DNA of 64,000 nt from Xiphydria camelus (lineage: Eukaryota > Arthropoda > Insecta > Hymenoptera > Xiphydriidae). The position numbers were made by a program, and so were the translations under genes. This document shows, one piece after another, positions 1 to 12,211 of the stretch; position 1 is the first letter of the stretch; the number at the start of each line of letters is the position of its first letter. The stretch covers positions 12,084,083-12,148,082 of the forward strand of contig OY783195.1 of the NCBI GenBank assembly GCA_963678675.1, in the 5' to 3' direction. The notes beneath the pieces were generated by a model that saw only the letters and a program-made list of their open reading frames with translations, had not been told where the DNA came from and ran no database searches.

Positions 1-70
1 TAAAATTAGCCCTCATCAGATTAGATAACATCGGTGAAAATACACGGATTAACCAATGACCTTTATATTT

Positions 71-234
71 TTGAAATTATATTAAGATTTGACACTACAT
101 TAAGATTTGACATTATATTCCAGTTTTGAAATTATACTAAGGTTTGAAATTACATTAAAATTTGGAATTATATTAAGATCTGACACATTATATTAAGGTT
201 TGACGTTATATTAAGATTTGACGTTATATTAAGG
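71..234. repeat. 18-bp minisatellite, about 9 copies
   Basis: Degenerate tandem copies of an 18-bp unit close to TTTGACATTATATTAAGA. It is followed by a small AT-rich hairpin (TTAAAATTATTC / GAATAATTTTAA) at about 237-264. No coding potential. Confidence 0.8.
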
Positions 235-305
235 CCTTAAAATTATTCACGGGAATAATTTTAAGAAAAATGTTTTGTAAAACATTTTTTTCATAAGGGG
301 GAAGG

Positions 306-2194
306 TGTCGCGTCTGCATCCAGACTTGACCTAAAATCCCCATAACTTTTGGAAGTTACTAGATTTTTGGCGGCGCATTCAAACTCTTTGTATTAACCTC
401 TAATTATTGTCATTTTATTAAGCAAGTAAGGTATAGATGGATTGTAATAGAGAGAAAGAACGAGAACGTCGAAGACTGCGTGATAAGTTAAATAAGCCGC
501 AGGCCACCGTGGTTTCTATTCGCGAGATTATAAACACCTTTATTGCGTGATGGACAGGGGATCTGAGTCGCGGGCCGCTGCGAGCTCCGTTTGTAAATAT
601 GGTATCCCCTTTCGCGGACCGATAGGTCGTAGTTAATTTAGCTAGCAAGAACAGTTCTCCTTTCTTTGAGTCACGTAGGCGTGCGCGCATAAGATTTGTT
701 ATCGATACGCGCTTCGGATTGCGGGAGTTCGTGCGCGGTAGACCCACGGTCAATGAGGGCATGTTTTCTTTCGAGTGCGTGGGATTGTGCGCGCCAGAAT
801 CAGGGTCGATGCGTGCTTTCTTCGCACGTGGACGCGTGGAGCGTGGATTAGATCATTGTGCGTAGACGAAGAAAGTGGGAGTAGAGTCCTTGACTACGAC
901 TAGCGTCGAGTATCAGATTGGTTCCCCACATTAGCGCTGAATATTTGATTGGTTCCCCGTTGTTACCGAGAGGCGGGGACTTTTGATTTAAAAGGATGCA
1001 CTTTGCCGCTCGAGGTGCACTCAGATACCGATTTATAACGACAAATTATATTCCCACTATGTGTTAAAATATAATTCATTGGTGATCACCTAATTCTTGG
1101 ATTAAGAGTTTTCATTTCTCCACCTGCAATAAAACTCTTCATCTCCCGATCCCGCTCTTTCCGAGCAGAGTGGTTCAGCACTCCACGGGCACGGACCTGC
1201 CCCCTACAAACGGACCAAGAAGACCAGCCCGGCACGCAACACTGGTCTTCTTGGTCCGTTTGTAGGGGGCAGGTCCGTGCCCGTGGAGTGCTGAACCACT
1301 CTGCTCGGAAAGAGCGGGATCGGGAGATGAAGAGTTTTATTGCAGGTGGAGAAATGAAAACTCTTAATCCAAGAATTAGGTGATCACCAATGAATTATAT
1401 TTTAACACATAGTTGGAATATAATTTGTCGTTATAAATCGGTATCTGAGTGCACCTCGAGCGGCAAAGTGCATCCTTTTAAATCAAAAGTCCCCGCCTCT
1501 CGGTAACAACGGGGAACCAATCAAATACTCAGCGCTAATGTGGGGAACCAATCTGATACTCAGCGCTAATGTGGGGAACCAATCTGATACTCGACGCTAG
1601 TCGTAGTCAAGGACTCTACTCCCACTTTCTTCGTCTACGCACAATGATCTAATCCACGCTCCACGCGTCCACGTGCGAAGAAAGTACGCATCGACCCTGA
1701 CTCTGGCGCGCACAATCCCACGCACTCGAAAGAAAACATGCCCTCATCGACCGTGGGTCTACCGCGCACGAACTCCCGCAATCCGAAGCGCGTATCGATG
1801 ACAAATCTTATGCGCGCACGCCTACGTGACTCAAAGAAAGGAGAACTGTTCTTGCTAGGTAAATTAACTACGACCTATCGGTCCGCGAAAGGGGATACCA
1901 TATTTACAAACGGAGCTCGCAGCGGCCCGCGACTCAGATCCCCTGTCCATCACGCAATAAAGGTGTTTATAATCTCGCGAATAGAAACCACGGTGGCCTG
2001 CGACTTATTTAACTTATCACGCAGTCTTCGACGTTCTCGTTCTTTCTCTCTATTACAATCCATCTATACCTTACTTGCTTAATAAAATGACAATAATTAG
2101 AGGTTAATACAAAGAGTTTGAATGCGCCGCCAAAAATCTAGTAACTTCCAAAAGTTATAGGGATTTTAGGTCAAGTCTGGATGCAGACGCGACA
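306..2194. mobile_element. Foldback element: giant palindrome with 5-bp target duplication
   Basis: The left arm (306-1227, 922 bp) is the reverse complement of the right arm (1242-2194, 953 bp) around a 14-bp spacer. The ends read TGTCGCGTCTGC ... GCAGACGCGACA. GAAGG flanks both sides (301-305 and 2195-2199), the expected target-site duplication. The arms differ by exactly one 31-bp unit: a GGGGAACCAATCTGATACTC repeat is present three times on the right (1511, 1542, 1573) and twice on the left. A 114-codon open frame occurs in each arm (418-762 minus, 1738-2082 plus). The four differences between the copies all change an amino acid, so it is probably not a constrained protein. The element lies 249 bp upstream of the CIAO2A start codon. 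Confidence 0.9.
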
Positions 2195-2291
2195 GAAGGC
2201 ATGCGAATCGGTGCGGATAGGCAGGCAGTACGCATGTAGAAGAGCTGATTGGCTGACGGTGCTTACGCATTCCGCATTTCGCAAGCCTTCT
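2195..2291. repeat. Short imperfect inverted repeat next to the foldback
   Basis: GAAGGCATGCGAA at the left and TTTCGCAAGCCTTC at the right are imperfect reverse complements and enclose about 70 bp. This may be a small MITE into whose edge the large foldback inserted, because GAAGG is shared. No clear target duplication of its own. Confidence 0.4.
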
Positions 2292-2443
2292 GGATGCATG
2301 AGAACCCGGTGTTAGTTTGATGGTACCTAACGTTACTTAACCTAACTTAACCTAGCCTACCCAATTGGAATGTTGCTTCGTAACGAGTTGGTGTCATCTG
2401 GTTTTTTTATAATATATATAAACAGATTAAGAGAGAGAGAGAG

Positions 2444-2600
2444 ATGTTGTCATTTTTTCGTAAATTATCACTTGGAGGGAAGATAAGGGATGGTATATTA
2501 CCGAAAGGAGTGATTGCAAGCCCAGAAGAACTGTTAAATGCAAAAAACCAAAGTACTTTAATACTGATGGACAACGCACAGTTGAAAGAATTAATTTATG
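2444..2600 (+). CDS. CIAO2A: CIAO2A exon 1 (MIP18 family, iron-sulfur cluster targeting factor)
   Basis: First coding exon of CIAO2A (FAM96A; galla-1 in Drosophila), encoding residues 1-52 and the first base of codon 53. The family acts in the cytosol in the late steps of iron-sulfur protein assembly; CIAO2A is known for maturation of IRP1. The ATG follows an AG-rich leader and opens a frame that joins exon 2 in phase, giving [16 protein letters not shown] across the junction as in orthologues. The best-fitting donor is GC, not GT (TATG|GCGAGT), with a good match to the GC-AG consensus. The only nearby GT (2605-2606) would break the frame. Exons 1-3 total 519 nt, or 172 residues plus stop, close to the human length of 160. 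Confidence 0.85.
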
Positions 2601-3675
2601 GCGAGTTTCATTTTTTATTTAATATGTTTTAAGGGGCGTTTTTTAGCATTGTTGGAAGTTGGCAAAATGTATTCAAATTAGTAGGCCTGTAATATCTCCG
2701 TTTCTGCTTAGTTCTATTTACTAAAATAAATTTTAATCCTTTATTTAATTATTTATGTACTGCTAACATATGGTTTTTTTTTTCATTTAATAGTCTAGAA
2801 ATTTATTCAATTTAGAAAATCGCAGGAATAGAGCATGATGGCTAACGCGATATTAATTAGATTTGATAGGCACCAATAATTTGAGCAATATTAGATTTAT
2901 TATGTACTTACAGTAAATTTGGACAATGTAGGGGCCTGTAAATTTTCTGTTGAATCCAGTATAATGTATTACAACGTCGTATCTATCACCTTTATTGAGT
3001 TATATTATGAGCTGTGTGATACATATAGCGTCTTTGATTTTGTTACTTTTAGGAAGTATTCAGTTTTATTCAAGGCACACTAGTTCAGCAGACATGGTTG
3101 TTCAGTGGAAGTTCGATGTTTACTGGATGACATTAAATATTAACTAATGAGGATTTGATACTAATTGAGTGATTCTCATCTCATGAATCAGTGTACCCTG
3201 ACGATCACCTGAAAAATTCACAGGAGTAATTTTCAAAAGTCCCAGAATTGATAGACACCTCTTAGGGTAGAAAGTTAATTTTTTTTCTGAATTCGTTAAT
3301 CAATTTAATCTGAAATTTCTTTTTTCAATAACATTGTAAGAGTAATGTGATCTGCTGTTTATAAATCTTACATATTTAGAAAGCTGACTAGAAATTATCA
3401 TTAAAGTAAGCCTTATTATGTGTTTGTTAATCCATCAAAAAAAGGATCATATGAAGAGTTCAAAATGAAACTATTGGAGGTGTCAAAGATGTGCCAATGA
3501 ATGTTTTTAAAAAACGTGTAGATGCGTTCTTATTATTTGCAGTCTGCTTTCTTTCTCTTCATTGTCAATATTTTATTTGATATATTTTAATCAGGAAACA
3601 CTCATATTTTGTACGGTTAAAGTTCTAGTTAAATGTGATAGAACATTGTAAAAGTGATTAAGTGAGAAATATTTT

Positions 3676-3937
3676 AAGGGTCCAGTGTGGAAAAACGATG
3701 AGATTCCATTTTTTTCGAAATCAATATTTTAGCGGCATCTGTTAGCTTGTAACATGAAGTATCAACATACCAAACCTTACAGGGGACAAACAATGAGATT
3801 CCACTAAAAACTGTGGTTGAAAATAGGTGGCACAGTGGACTCCCGTGCGTCACATATGCGTGCGTTGTGAAACTTTAAATGTCATATTTCTCAACTTTTA
3901 GAAATATGGAACCTTATCGTTTTTCCACTGGACCCTT
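3676..3937. mobile_element. MITE in CIAO2A intron 1
   Basis: The ends AAGGGTCCAGTGTGGAAAAA and TTTTTCCACTGGACCCTT form terminal inverted repeats of about 22 bp around a non-coding core of about 220 bp. The target duplication is not clear. Superfamily unassigned. Confidence 0.65.
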
Positions 3938-4262
3938 CCTTTAATATGAGAATAGTTCTCATATTAAATAGTTTAGAAATGAATACAAATCTTATACAAA
4001 TCTTAAATTATTTTTTTTTATTCGCAACTTATTAGGCAAAAATATTTCACAAATTTTAGTTATAATAAGTTTTGACTATGTATACGGGTTTAAAAACTTA
4101 ACACTAGAATTCATACCTTTAAATTTTTTTTAACGTGTCACTTTCTATTAGGTCTCAGGTGATGATATTTCTCTGAGAAACTGAAAATATATCTGAGCAT
4201 TTCTAAAAATATTTAAAAATGTCAAAGAATTGGAATACTTAAGAGAAAATCAGAGAAAGGTA

Positions 4263-4474
4263 CACCCAGAGACACGGCATCTGTCGCTGGTGACTTTTTT
4301 TAAACGTTATTTTTAAACGTACTAACCAATGAATAATTAATTCTCATGCGCTCATTAGCTACGGTGGCGTCTACTCTCGTTAATGAAAGCATGAGGATTA
4401 TTAATTATTGGTTAGTATGTTTAAAAATAACGTTTAAAAAAAGTCACCAGCGACAGATACCGTGTCCCCGGGTG
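4263..4474. mobile_element. Palindromic MITE with TA duplication, CIAO2A intron 1
   Basis: Arms of about 95 bp (CACCCAGAGACACGG ... CCGTGTCCCCGGGTG) are flanked by TA at 4261-4262 and 4475-4476. This fits a non-autonomous Tc1/mariner-type element. It ends 116 bp before exon 2. Confidence 0.75.
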
Positions 4475-4590
4475 TACATTAGTTAAAAAAATGTTTTCAG
4501 TAATAATAATATGCAGCATTTCTCTGGAAACCTTCCTTTTTTTAGATAATTTCTGAGTAATTATTATTATTATTCAATATTAATTTACAG

Positions 4591-4854
4591 ATTTGCTTCG
4601 TACGATTAAGGATCCAGAGAAACCTCAAACTTTAGAGCAACTTGATGTAGTGTATGAGGATTGCGTACATATTTGTGATTCTACGCCACGAGGAGTTTCT
4701 GTCATACGTGTAGAATTCAATCCAACGGTACCGCATTGTTCTCTGGCTACCCTCATTGGCTTATGCATACGAATTAAATTGGAACGAAACTTAATGGCAT
4801 TGTTCAAATTGGATATATATATCAAAGAGGGAGCTCATGCAACGGAAGAAGAAA
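4591..4854 (+). CDS. CIAO2A: CIAO2A exon 2 (core of the MIP18 domain)
   Basis: Internal exon preceded by TTTACAG and followed by a GT donor (GAAGAAGAAA|GTATGA). It encodes residues 53-140 plus one base and holds the family signature: RTIKDPEKP near residue 56, then [14 protein letters not shown] near residue 97. Cys102 of this copy corresponds to the conserved reactive cysteine of the family. It then reads KLDIYI and EGAHATEEE. The frame is intact. Intron 2 follows and runs 28.35 kb before the last exon. Confidence 0.95.
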
Positions 4855-4990
4855 GTATGATATTCCTATTTTTCTTTTAATAATACATAATATTGCTTCG
4901 TATGAGGGATATTTAGTTTCAAACCAAGCAACAAAATTAACCAGTAATGCGCAAATTTTTTGAAAGTTGGTTGCGATATGGAGGCCCATT

Positions 4991-5581
4991 TCCTCAGGCA
5001 ACTGGTATGGTAGTTGTGAAACGATATTCACGATTCGAGCAATATAAATGTTATAACGTCAACAAAGTTTGAGTAATTATCAATGGCAAATGTGGTAAGC
5101 TTTCATCTAAGATTTGAAGTGAGAAATAGAACATCTTGACTGGAAATCAAATTTATTGAGTAGTTATTTATTGTTAACAATTTACGTTCCATTAGTATCA
5201 CATTTGAATAGCTTTCTACCTCAAATATAACCGCAATATCCCTTATTTCAATTCTGATTGATTGGGGTCAACACGTATAAATGTTTTTAATGCAGCATCG
5301 TTTTTCTTATAATCAGAATTCAAATAAGGGATATTCCAGTTATATTTGAGGTGTACATTTATTTAAATGTGATACTGGTGGAACGTAAATTGTTAACAAT
5401 AAGTAACTACTCAATAAATTTGGTTTCCAGTCAAGATGCTATATTTTTCACTTCAAATCTTAGATCAAAGCTTACTACATTTACCTTGGATATTTACTCA
5501 AACTTTGTTGAAATTATAATATTCATATATTGTTCGAATCGTGAATATCGTTTCACAACTACAATACCAGTTTCCTGAGGA
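4991..5581. mobile_element. Foldback/hairpin element
   Basis: Left arm about 4991-5259 and right arm about 5311-5581 are imperfect reverse complements (TCCTCAGG at the left end, CCTGAGGA at the right) around a 51-bp spacer. No transposase coding. Open frames seen here read through the arms and are not considered genes. Confidence 0.75.
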
Positions 5582-6880
5582 ATGATGCAGTGCTGCTTCT
5601 GAGTGGCCGTTACACGTTTTGTATCTTTGAACCGACTTTCCAACTGTATCTGAACTATTTCCTAATGAAAAAAGTAGAAAGAAAAATTTCTCCACAATGA
5701 ACGATTGCTTCAAATTGTGCCATTAAATTACGAATTTTTTAATACTAAGCCGGAAAAAAGAAAAGATACGCATTTCAAGATAATAATTTTGTTTTAATTT
5801 ATTGAGTCATAGAAAATCCAGAATGATGTAAAAATATTTTTTTCACAGCACTTCAAGACAAAAAAACTCATTGATTTTGTCGGTAGCATTTTTTTATCGG
5901 AATTATAATCACCCGAAGTTCGAGTACTCATTTTCCCTCAATGTTTTATTATTTTATAACTCAAGAACATATTGGTCAAAGAATTTGAAAAAAAATTACA
6001 AAGGCTTATTTTATTGAGGACTATTCTACAAAAAAAATGGACGTAATTAAAAATGATCGGGTCAGAACGTGGCCGGTTATATGCGGAATACCCCTTATAC
6101 ATTTTATTATAATTTTACCATAAACGCAAAATGACGTGAAAAATATACAGGGTAGGCCGCTCCAGAGATTAATTTTGGGTGTAACTAAATTCATCAATAC
6201 ACCTGTTCTTGTCCTGAATCGGCGAGACAGTAATTGCTCTAAGTTTGAACTACCTTGCTAACTGATAATAAAAAAAAATAATGAAGGCAAATTTCAAGCT
6301 GTTTGTAAAATACTATCATTTTGTTGTCACTTTGTCGTTTCATTTACGCAAGCCGTAAATCTATTAGTTTAACAGCAATACTAGTCTTGCCGCAATACTA
6401 GTCTTGCACTCGGATTAAATTTCATGTTAAGTAAACTTTGTTGTTTGGGTAGGCATTCTTGATTATTTCATAGATCCTCAGATTTATCATTGGTCGTCGG
6501 AAGAATTATTGACGAATTCAGTTACATCCAATATTAACTTTTGCAGTGGTTCCTCCTGTATATCTCTAATATAAAAATCGAAGTATCAAAAGGTCACTTG
6601 TCCTGATAAAGCAAATTCCCATGTCTGCAAAAGGTCAGGAAATGAATAAATAGGAAGTCAAGAGTAGTAATAACGATGAAAAATATCAACACAATACCTG
6701 ATCTTCAATATTTCTAAAATCTACAGATATTTCAAATATTGCGAGACATTCCGCGATAGCTCTACGGTATCGTTTGATAGTTCTTGCTATCTGGGTATGA
6801 AAAAGTACTGACTAAAAAAAATAAAAAATGTACTGCTCCTTTTAATAACTAACCACTAAACACCCAAATGAATAGCAATG
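5582..6880. other. AT-rich intronic sequence, no gene seen
   Basis: No recognisable protein. A TACAGGGTAGGCC end-like motif near 6149 and a CCTCCTGTATATC near 6549 could be the ends of a degraded element, but they match poorly. A short direct repeat (CGCAATACTAGTCTTGC) lies near 6390. Confidence 0.4.
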
Positions 6881-6929
6881 TACGAGGGGTGTTCAATAAA
6901 GACTGACACTGCTGTCGTTGTAAGCGAAT

Positions 6930-7142
6930 TGTGGCGATCTACTACCTCAACCGACCGCCAGGCGGCTACTACACCGATCCGCCGGCTATCACGGCTCCCG
7001 CGCATCTCACGCCCTACCTCTTCGACTGCTCGCTAGTACTCGGACACGACCAGATTTCTATATATCACCGAGGCTCACCGACACCAGTGGCGGGTAGGCG
7101 AGTGGCATCGGCGACGCACACATCATTTAGCTCGCCGCCACA
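6930..7142 (+). repeat. 5' LTR of the miniature LTR element
   Basis: 213-bp direct repeat with TG...CA ends. It differs from the 3' copy at three bases. The matching 3' LTR is at 7649-7861. Confidence 0.9.
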
Positions 7143-7378
7143 TTGGTGACCCCGACGTGATGGACCAATCAGCAGCATTCAATGCCACCGCCCTCCGGCA
7201 GGAACACCCCTGAGCCGGTAAACTCACCCCACTGCAGCCATCACATGCACACGGCGCTCCACACACACCACGGCACGCACCGACATATCACAGCGCCGCA
7301 TCATCATTGCTCCTACCTCACTCCTGGAATGAAGGACCTCTCTCACCACGGGACGCCTCATCAGGGACCAGAGCTCTC

Positions 7379-7581
7379 ACACACACATGCACGGCTACGC
7401 TCGACCCACGCAGGCAGCAGTCGCATCCTCTCACACATGCACGACTACGCTCGACCCACGCAGGCAGCAGTCGCATCATCACATACATGCACGGCCATGC
7501 TCGACCCACAGCAGGCAGCAGCCGCACCAGCATCATCGCACACATGCACGGCCATGCTAGACCCACGCAGGCAGCAGCCGC
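7379..7581. repeat. Tandem repeat inside the miniature LTR element
   Basis: About four copies of a unit of roughly 55 bp containing ACACATGCACGGC and GACCCACGCAGGCAGCAG. They keep open a His/Ala-rich frame (7182-7877), but nothing else suggests a real protein. Confidence 0.75.
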
Positions 7582-9974
7582 AGTACCATCACTTCGGCAC
7601 CACTCATCATTTCGCCTGCATCCTGCAGCCGTCACTGGGGGGGAGTGCTGTGGCGATCTACTACCTCAACCGACCGCCAGGCGGCTACTGCACCGATCCG
7701 CCGGCTACCACGGCTCCCGCGCATCTCACGCCCTACCTCTTCGACTTCTCGCTAGTACTCGGACACGACCAGATTTCTATATATCACCGAGGCTCACCGA
7801 CACCAGTGGCGGGTAGGCGAGTGGCATCGGCGACGCACACATCATTTAGCTCGCCGCCACAGAATAAGTACCACTAGCGCCATCTTGTGGTACGAACGTG
7901 AAAGATATAAGAATTTGCTGTAAACATGTCAAGTTTGGCGACGATAGCACGAGGTCTCACGTGAACCGTGCAACAAAGTGCATGTGTAAAATTTCGCCTC
8001 TAAAATTTAGTGATGCCTGCGTTACGCGAGCAACGGTATGCGATAAAATATTATATTTTGCGTGGGTTAACAGCTACCAACACTTATGAAGAGTTGCGTA
8101 CGGCATTTAAGGATACTACGATGAGTAAAAGAACGTGATGGCATAAGTCGTTCCAAAATGGCAGGGAATCGTGTGAATTGGAAGGAGGTCCCGGCAAACC
8201 TGTCACCGCTCTTCCGAAGAAACAATCAACATGGGGGCTGTAATGATACGCACTGACCCACGTTTAGCGGTAAGACAGCTCGCTGTTTTGCTTGATATTT
8301 CGATACGTAGCGTACACAGACTTTTAAACAATCATTTGCACATGTCTCGTGTGTGTGCACGCTGGATTCCACGCCTCTTAACACGGCTTCAAAAATAGGC
8401 GCGTCGACGTGTGTTAAGTGGTTGCAGTGCGTTCGCAACGAAGGCGATCTGTGGTGGAAAAACATTAGTACTGCCGATGAAAGTTGGATTTATTGTTACG
8501 ACCCCGAGACAAAACAGCAGAGTACACAGTTGGTTGAGACAGGTAGAGCGCCGTAGAAGAAAGCGCGAGTGCAGAAATCTACGGCGAAAGCACTGGTGAT
8601 CACTTTCTTTGATTATCGCGGTATGGTGTACACTCATACTGTCCCACAAAGGCAGATGGTCACTGCGGCTTATTACATCACCGTATTGAAGCAGCTGCTG
8701 AAGGATCACATCCCGAAAAAGCGACCAAAACTCGTTAACACTTCCCGGCGCGTCAGTCGCCTTCTTTGTACGATGCGCCCGACGCGTTGGTGCATTCAGT
8801 TCCCGTTCGAATTTCATTGCGCGAGGACGTGAGCACGTGTAAGATAAAGTTCCAAGCTTTTGAGAGCATTGTCTAAAGGCATCAACTATTGTAAATTTTG
8901 TGTGGTGCGCGAAAAGCTCTTACACTGAAAAGATACTATGGAGCTGAATGAACCTGAACCTTCTGGTATAAAAAAACCGCATACCTCATCTATACGGTGG
9001 AATCCACGCACTATACAAAGACACTATACAGAAGAGGAGCTGTTAAAAGTGTTAGAAGAATCGGATGACGATTTAGAGGATCCGTCTTATATTAATATGG
9101 ACGTTGATGATGACGCGAGCTCAGATGAGGACGACAGAACTGTTGATGTCCTACAGCCGGTAGGAGAAGGTGAAGGTGTAAATATCCGAGAGCCAGAACG
9201 TGAAGATATGCAAGAGCTGGAAGGGGAAGGCACAGTGGAGGATCTGAACATTGAAGGTACACTAAATTGGGGTGATGTACCGAATTTGGTGACAACTGCC
9301 TTCACAAGAGTCAACGAACTTCTTGTAGCTACTCCAAGTGAAATCTGGACACTCTCTCTCTCTCTCTCTCTTTATTATTTATTATCTTACCTCAAGAAGG
9401 AATTTATAATTTCAGATACTTCGGTTGAATTGTTCAACATGCTTGTACTTGATCAATTATATGAATTAAGTGTTGAGGACACGAATCGTTATGCGGAAGA
9501 ATTATTCTTGTCGAAGGCGAATTTCTTGCATGGAAGGATTACCACATGGAAGCCACTTACTGTAGCGGAAATTAAAATATGTCTGGGCTTGTTTTTTCAT
9601 ACCGGTACGAGCCAAATGATGCGAATTCAAGACTACTGGAAAACCAGCCGTTCATTCCGATAATGCGTTTCTGATTAAATGGGGAGGGACCGCTTTCTAT
9701 TGATTTTACGATGTCTACATTTTACGAAAAATTCTTTCGAGGACATGCCTAAACTTACAGATCGTCTCTTCAAAATACGACCGATAATAAATTACTTCAA
9801 CCAAAAAATGAATGATGTTTATTACCCTGGCAAGGAATTGTACATAGACGAATCAATGGTGCTATGGCGAGGTCGTTTAACATTTCGCCAATACATCACC
9901 AATAAACGTCACAAGTATGGCGTTAAATTTTATATGTTGACCGAACCCTGTGGACTTATACTAAAATTCGCAAT

Positions 9975-12205
9975 ATACAGGGTGGACCAGGTTAAACGTC
10001 ATTTTTTTTATATGTGATAGAACAACAAGAAAAGAGTAGACTTTCATAAGAAAATTTTTTTCAGAAATGTTTCCTAACAAAGATACAAGGTGTCAAAGTT
10101 TCGAAAAAAAAATGGTTTTCTCATCATAACTTCTAAACTACTTGATCGATTTCCATGAAATTTCGCACACAGGCTAATGTAGAGCAGCTCTAAGTAATAA
10201 TTAAATAATTTTTAAACATTCTCCAGTGGCGTAGATACTAGGGGCCGGTACCCCCCTTTCCCCCTCCCAATCTTCGGCGCCACTGGATATTTTGCAAAGA
10301 AAATTTAATTATTGGATTCCCCGTTTAATTTAGAGAAAAAAATCACCCTTGCGAATTTTTGATTTATGGCTTCGTTTTTGAGATATTTATTTTAATTTAT
10401 AGGGTTGCGAGCAGGCCAAAGCTAGGTTGAACTCCATTAATTGTGATATGTGATAGAGCAACAAAAAAAAATAGATTCTCATGAGAAAATTTTGTTCAAA
10501 AATGTTTCCTAACAAAGATATAGGGTGTCAAAGTTTCGAAAAAAAAAATGGTTTTCTCACCATAACTTCTAAACTACTTGATCGATTTCCATGAAATTTC
10601 GCACACAGGCTAATGTCGTACAGCTCTAAGTAATAATTAAATAATTTTAAAAAATTCTCCAGTGGAGTAGATACTGGGGGCCGGTACCCCCTTTCCCTCT
10701 TCCCAATCTTCGGCGCCACTGGATATTTTGCAAAGAAAATTTAATTATTGGATTCCCCGTTTAATTTAAAGAAAAAAGTCTCAAAAACGAAGTCACAAAT
10801 CAAAAATTTGCAAGGGTGATTTTTTTCTTTAAATTAAACGGGGAATCCAATAATTAAATTTTCTTTGCAAAATATCCAGTGGCGCCGAAGATTAGGAAGG
10901 GGGAAAGGGGGATACCGGCCTCCAGTATCTACGTCACTGGAGAATTTTTAAAAATTATTTAATTGTTACTTAGAGCTGTACGACATTAGCCTGTGTGCGA
11001 AATTTCATGGAAATCGATCAAGTAGTTCAGAAGTTATGATGAGAAACCATTTTTTTTTCGAAACTTTGACACCCTATATCTTTGTTAGGAAACATTTTTG
11101 AACAAAATTTTCTCATGAGAATCTATTTTTTTTTGTCGCTCTATCACATATCACAATTAACACGTTCGCTGCCGCGTGTATCATTTAGGATACACCGGAT
11201 AGTGCTTTCCACAGGCCGCGTGTATCCTAAATGATACACGGACTATTTTTCAGTCTAAGTAGCGGTGTATTTATTTTAACACACCGCCCGTAAGAAATAC
11301 ATTACGTTGGGGTTTCTGCGGCCTGGCACTATAGAAAGGAACTTAAAGTTTTGGCCTGGGATGTTGTTATGAGGACCAATAATAAAATACATAAAGACAT
11401 TGAAGAAATGCATTCCCCTCACGCACTGACGGAATTTCTGTGTCGCTTGCAAATTTTCATACCGTTGCTAAAAAAGTTTCACTTCAAAAAGAACTGGTAA
11501 AATAATGGTGTATCATAACTAATACACTCGGCCTGGAGTAACAAAATTCTTATTGTTCGGCGAGTGTATCATTTATGATACACCAAAAAAATAAACAAAA
11601 ACCACAAAATACCAAAAACTATTATATAAGGTGTTTAGCCATACCAAATATGGGAAATGCTTGCAAAATATATCTTATTGGTGAAAATTATTTTGGCCTG
11701 TGAGGTCAGATTTCCAAATTTTTACTCGGCAGCGAACGTGTTAATGGAGTTCAACCTAGCTTTGACCTGCTCGCAACCCTATAAATTAAAATAAATATCT
11801 CAAAAACGAAGCCATAAATCAAAAATTCGCAAGGGTGATTTTTTTCTCTAAATTAAACGGGGAATCCAATAATTAAATTTTCTTTGCAAAATATCCAGTG
11901 GCGCCGAAGATTGGGAGGGAGAAAGGGGGGTACCGGCCCCTAGTCTCTACGCCACTGGAGAATGTTTAAAAATTATTTAATTATTACTTAGAGCTGCTCT
12001 ACATTAGCCTGTGTGCGAAATTTCATGGAAATCGATCAAGTAGTTTAGAAGTTATGATGAGAAAACCATTTTTTTTTTCGAAACTTTGACACCTTGTATC
12101 TTTGTTAGGAAACATTTCTGAAAAAAATTTTCTTATGAAAGTCTACTCTTTTCTTGTTGTTCTATCACATATAAAAAAAGACGTTTAGCCTGGTCCACCC
12201 TGTAT
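9975..12205. mobile_element. Foldback 1 within piggyBac (TACAGGGTGG ends)
   Basis: A long palindrome with ends ATACAGGGTGGACC and GGTCCACCCTGTAT, centred near 10790. Each arm contains a tandem pair of a unit of about 400 bp. AAT may be the target duplication (9972-9974 and 12206-12208). The right arm was later hit by a TTAA element (11161-11740), and the palindrome continues perfectly on either side of that insertion. No coding capacity. Confidence 0.85.
11161..11740. mobile_element. piggyBac-type MITE (TTAA) inside foldback 1
   Basis: 580 bp with termini CACGTTCGCTGCCG ... CGGCAGCGAACGTG, flanked by TTAA (11157-11160 and 11741-11744). GTGTATCATTTAGGATACAC-like inverted motifs recur inside near both ends. 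No coding. It is the innermost layer of the stack (mariner > piggyBac > foldback > this). Confidence 0.9.
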
Positions 12206-12211
12206 AATATA

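Larger units (their letters stand above)
6930..7861 (+). mobile_element. Miniature LTR retrotransposon (TRIM-like)
   Basis: Two 213-bp direct repeats (6930-7142 and 7649-7861) begin TG and end CA and differ at only three positions, so the insertion is fairly recent. A primer-binding-like site TTGGTGACCCCGACGTGA follows the first repeat, and a purine tract (GGGGGGGAG) precedes the second. GAAT flanks both sides (6926-6929 and 7862-7865). The interior is about 500 bp and has no gag, pol or env, so movement would need another element's proteins. It sits in the 5' leader of the mariner. Confidence 0.9.

Noticed and set aside
418..2082. 114-codon Arg-rich frame in both arms of the first palindrome
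   Set aside because: The two copies differ at four residues, with no sign of silent changes being favoured, and no family is recognised. The second copy exists only because the arms mirror each other.
2605..2606. GT as the CIAO2A intron 1 donor
   Set aside because: Using it shifts exon 2 out of frame. The GC at 2601-2602 keeps the frame and the family sequence at the junction.
7182..7877. 231-codon His/Ala-rich open frame
   Set aside because: It is read through a tandem repeat and the 3' LTR of a miniature LTR element. Composition reflects the repeat, and no gag-like motif is present.
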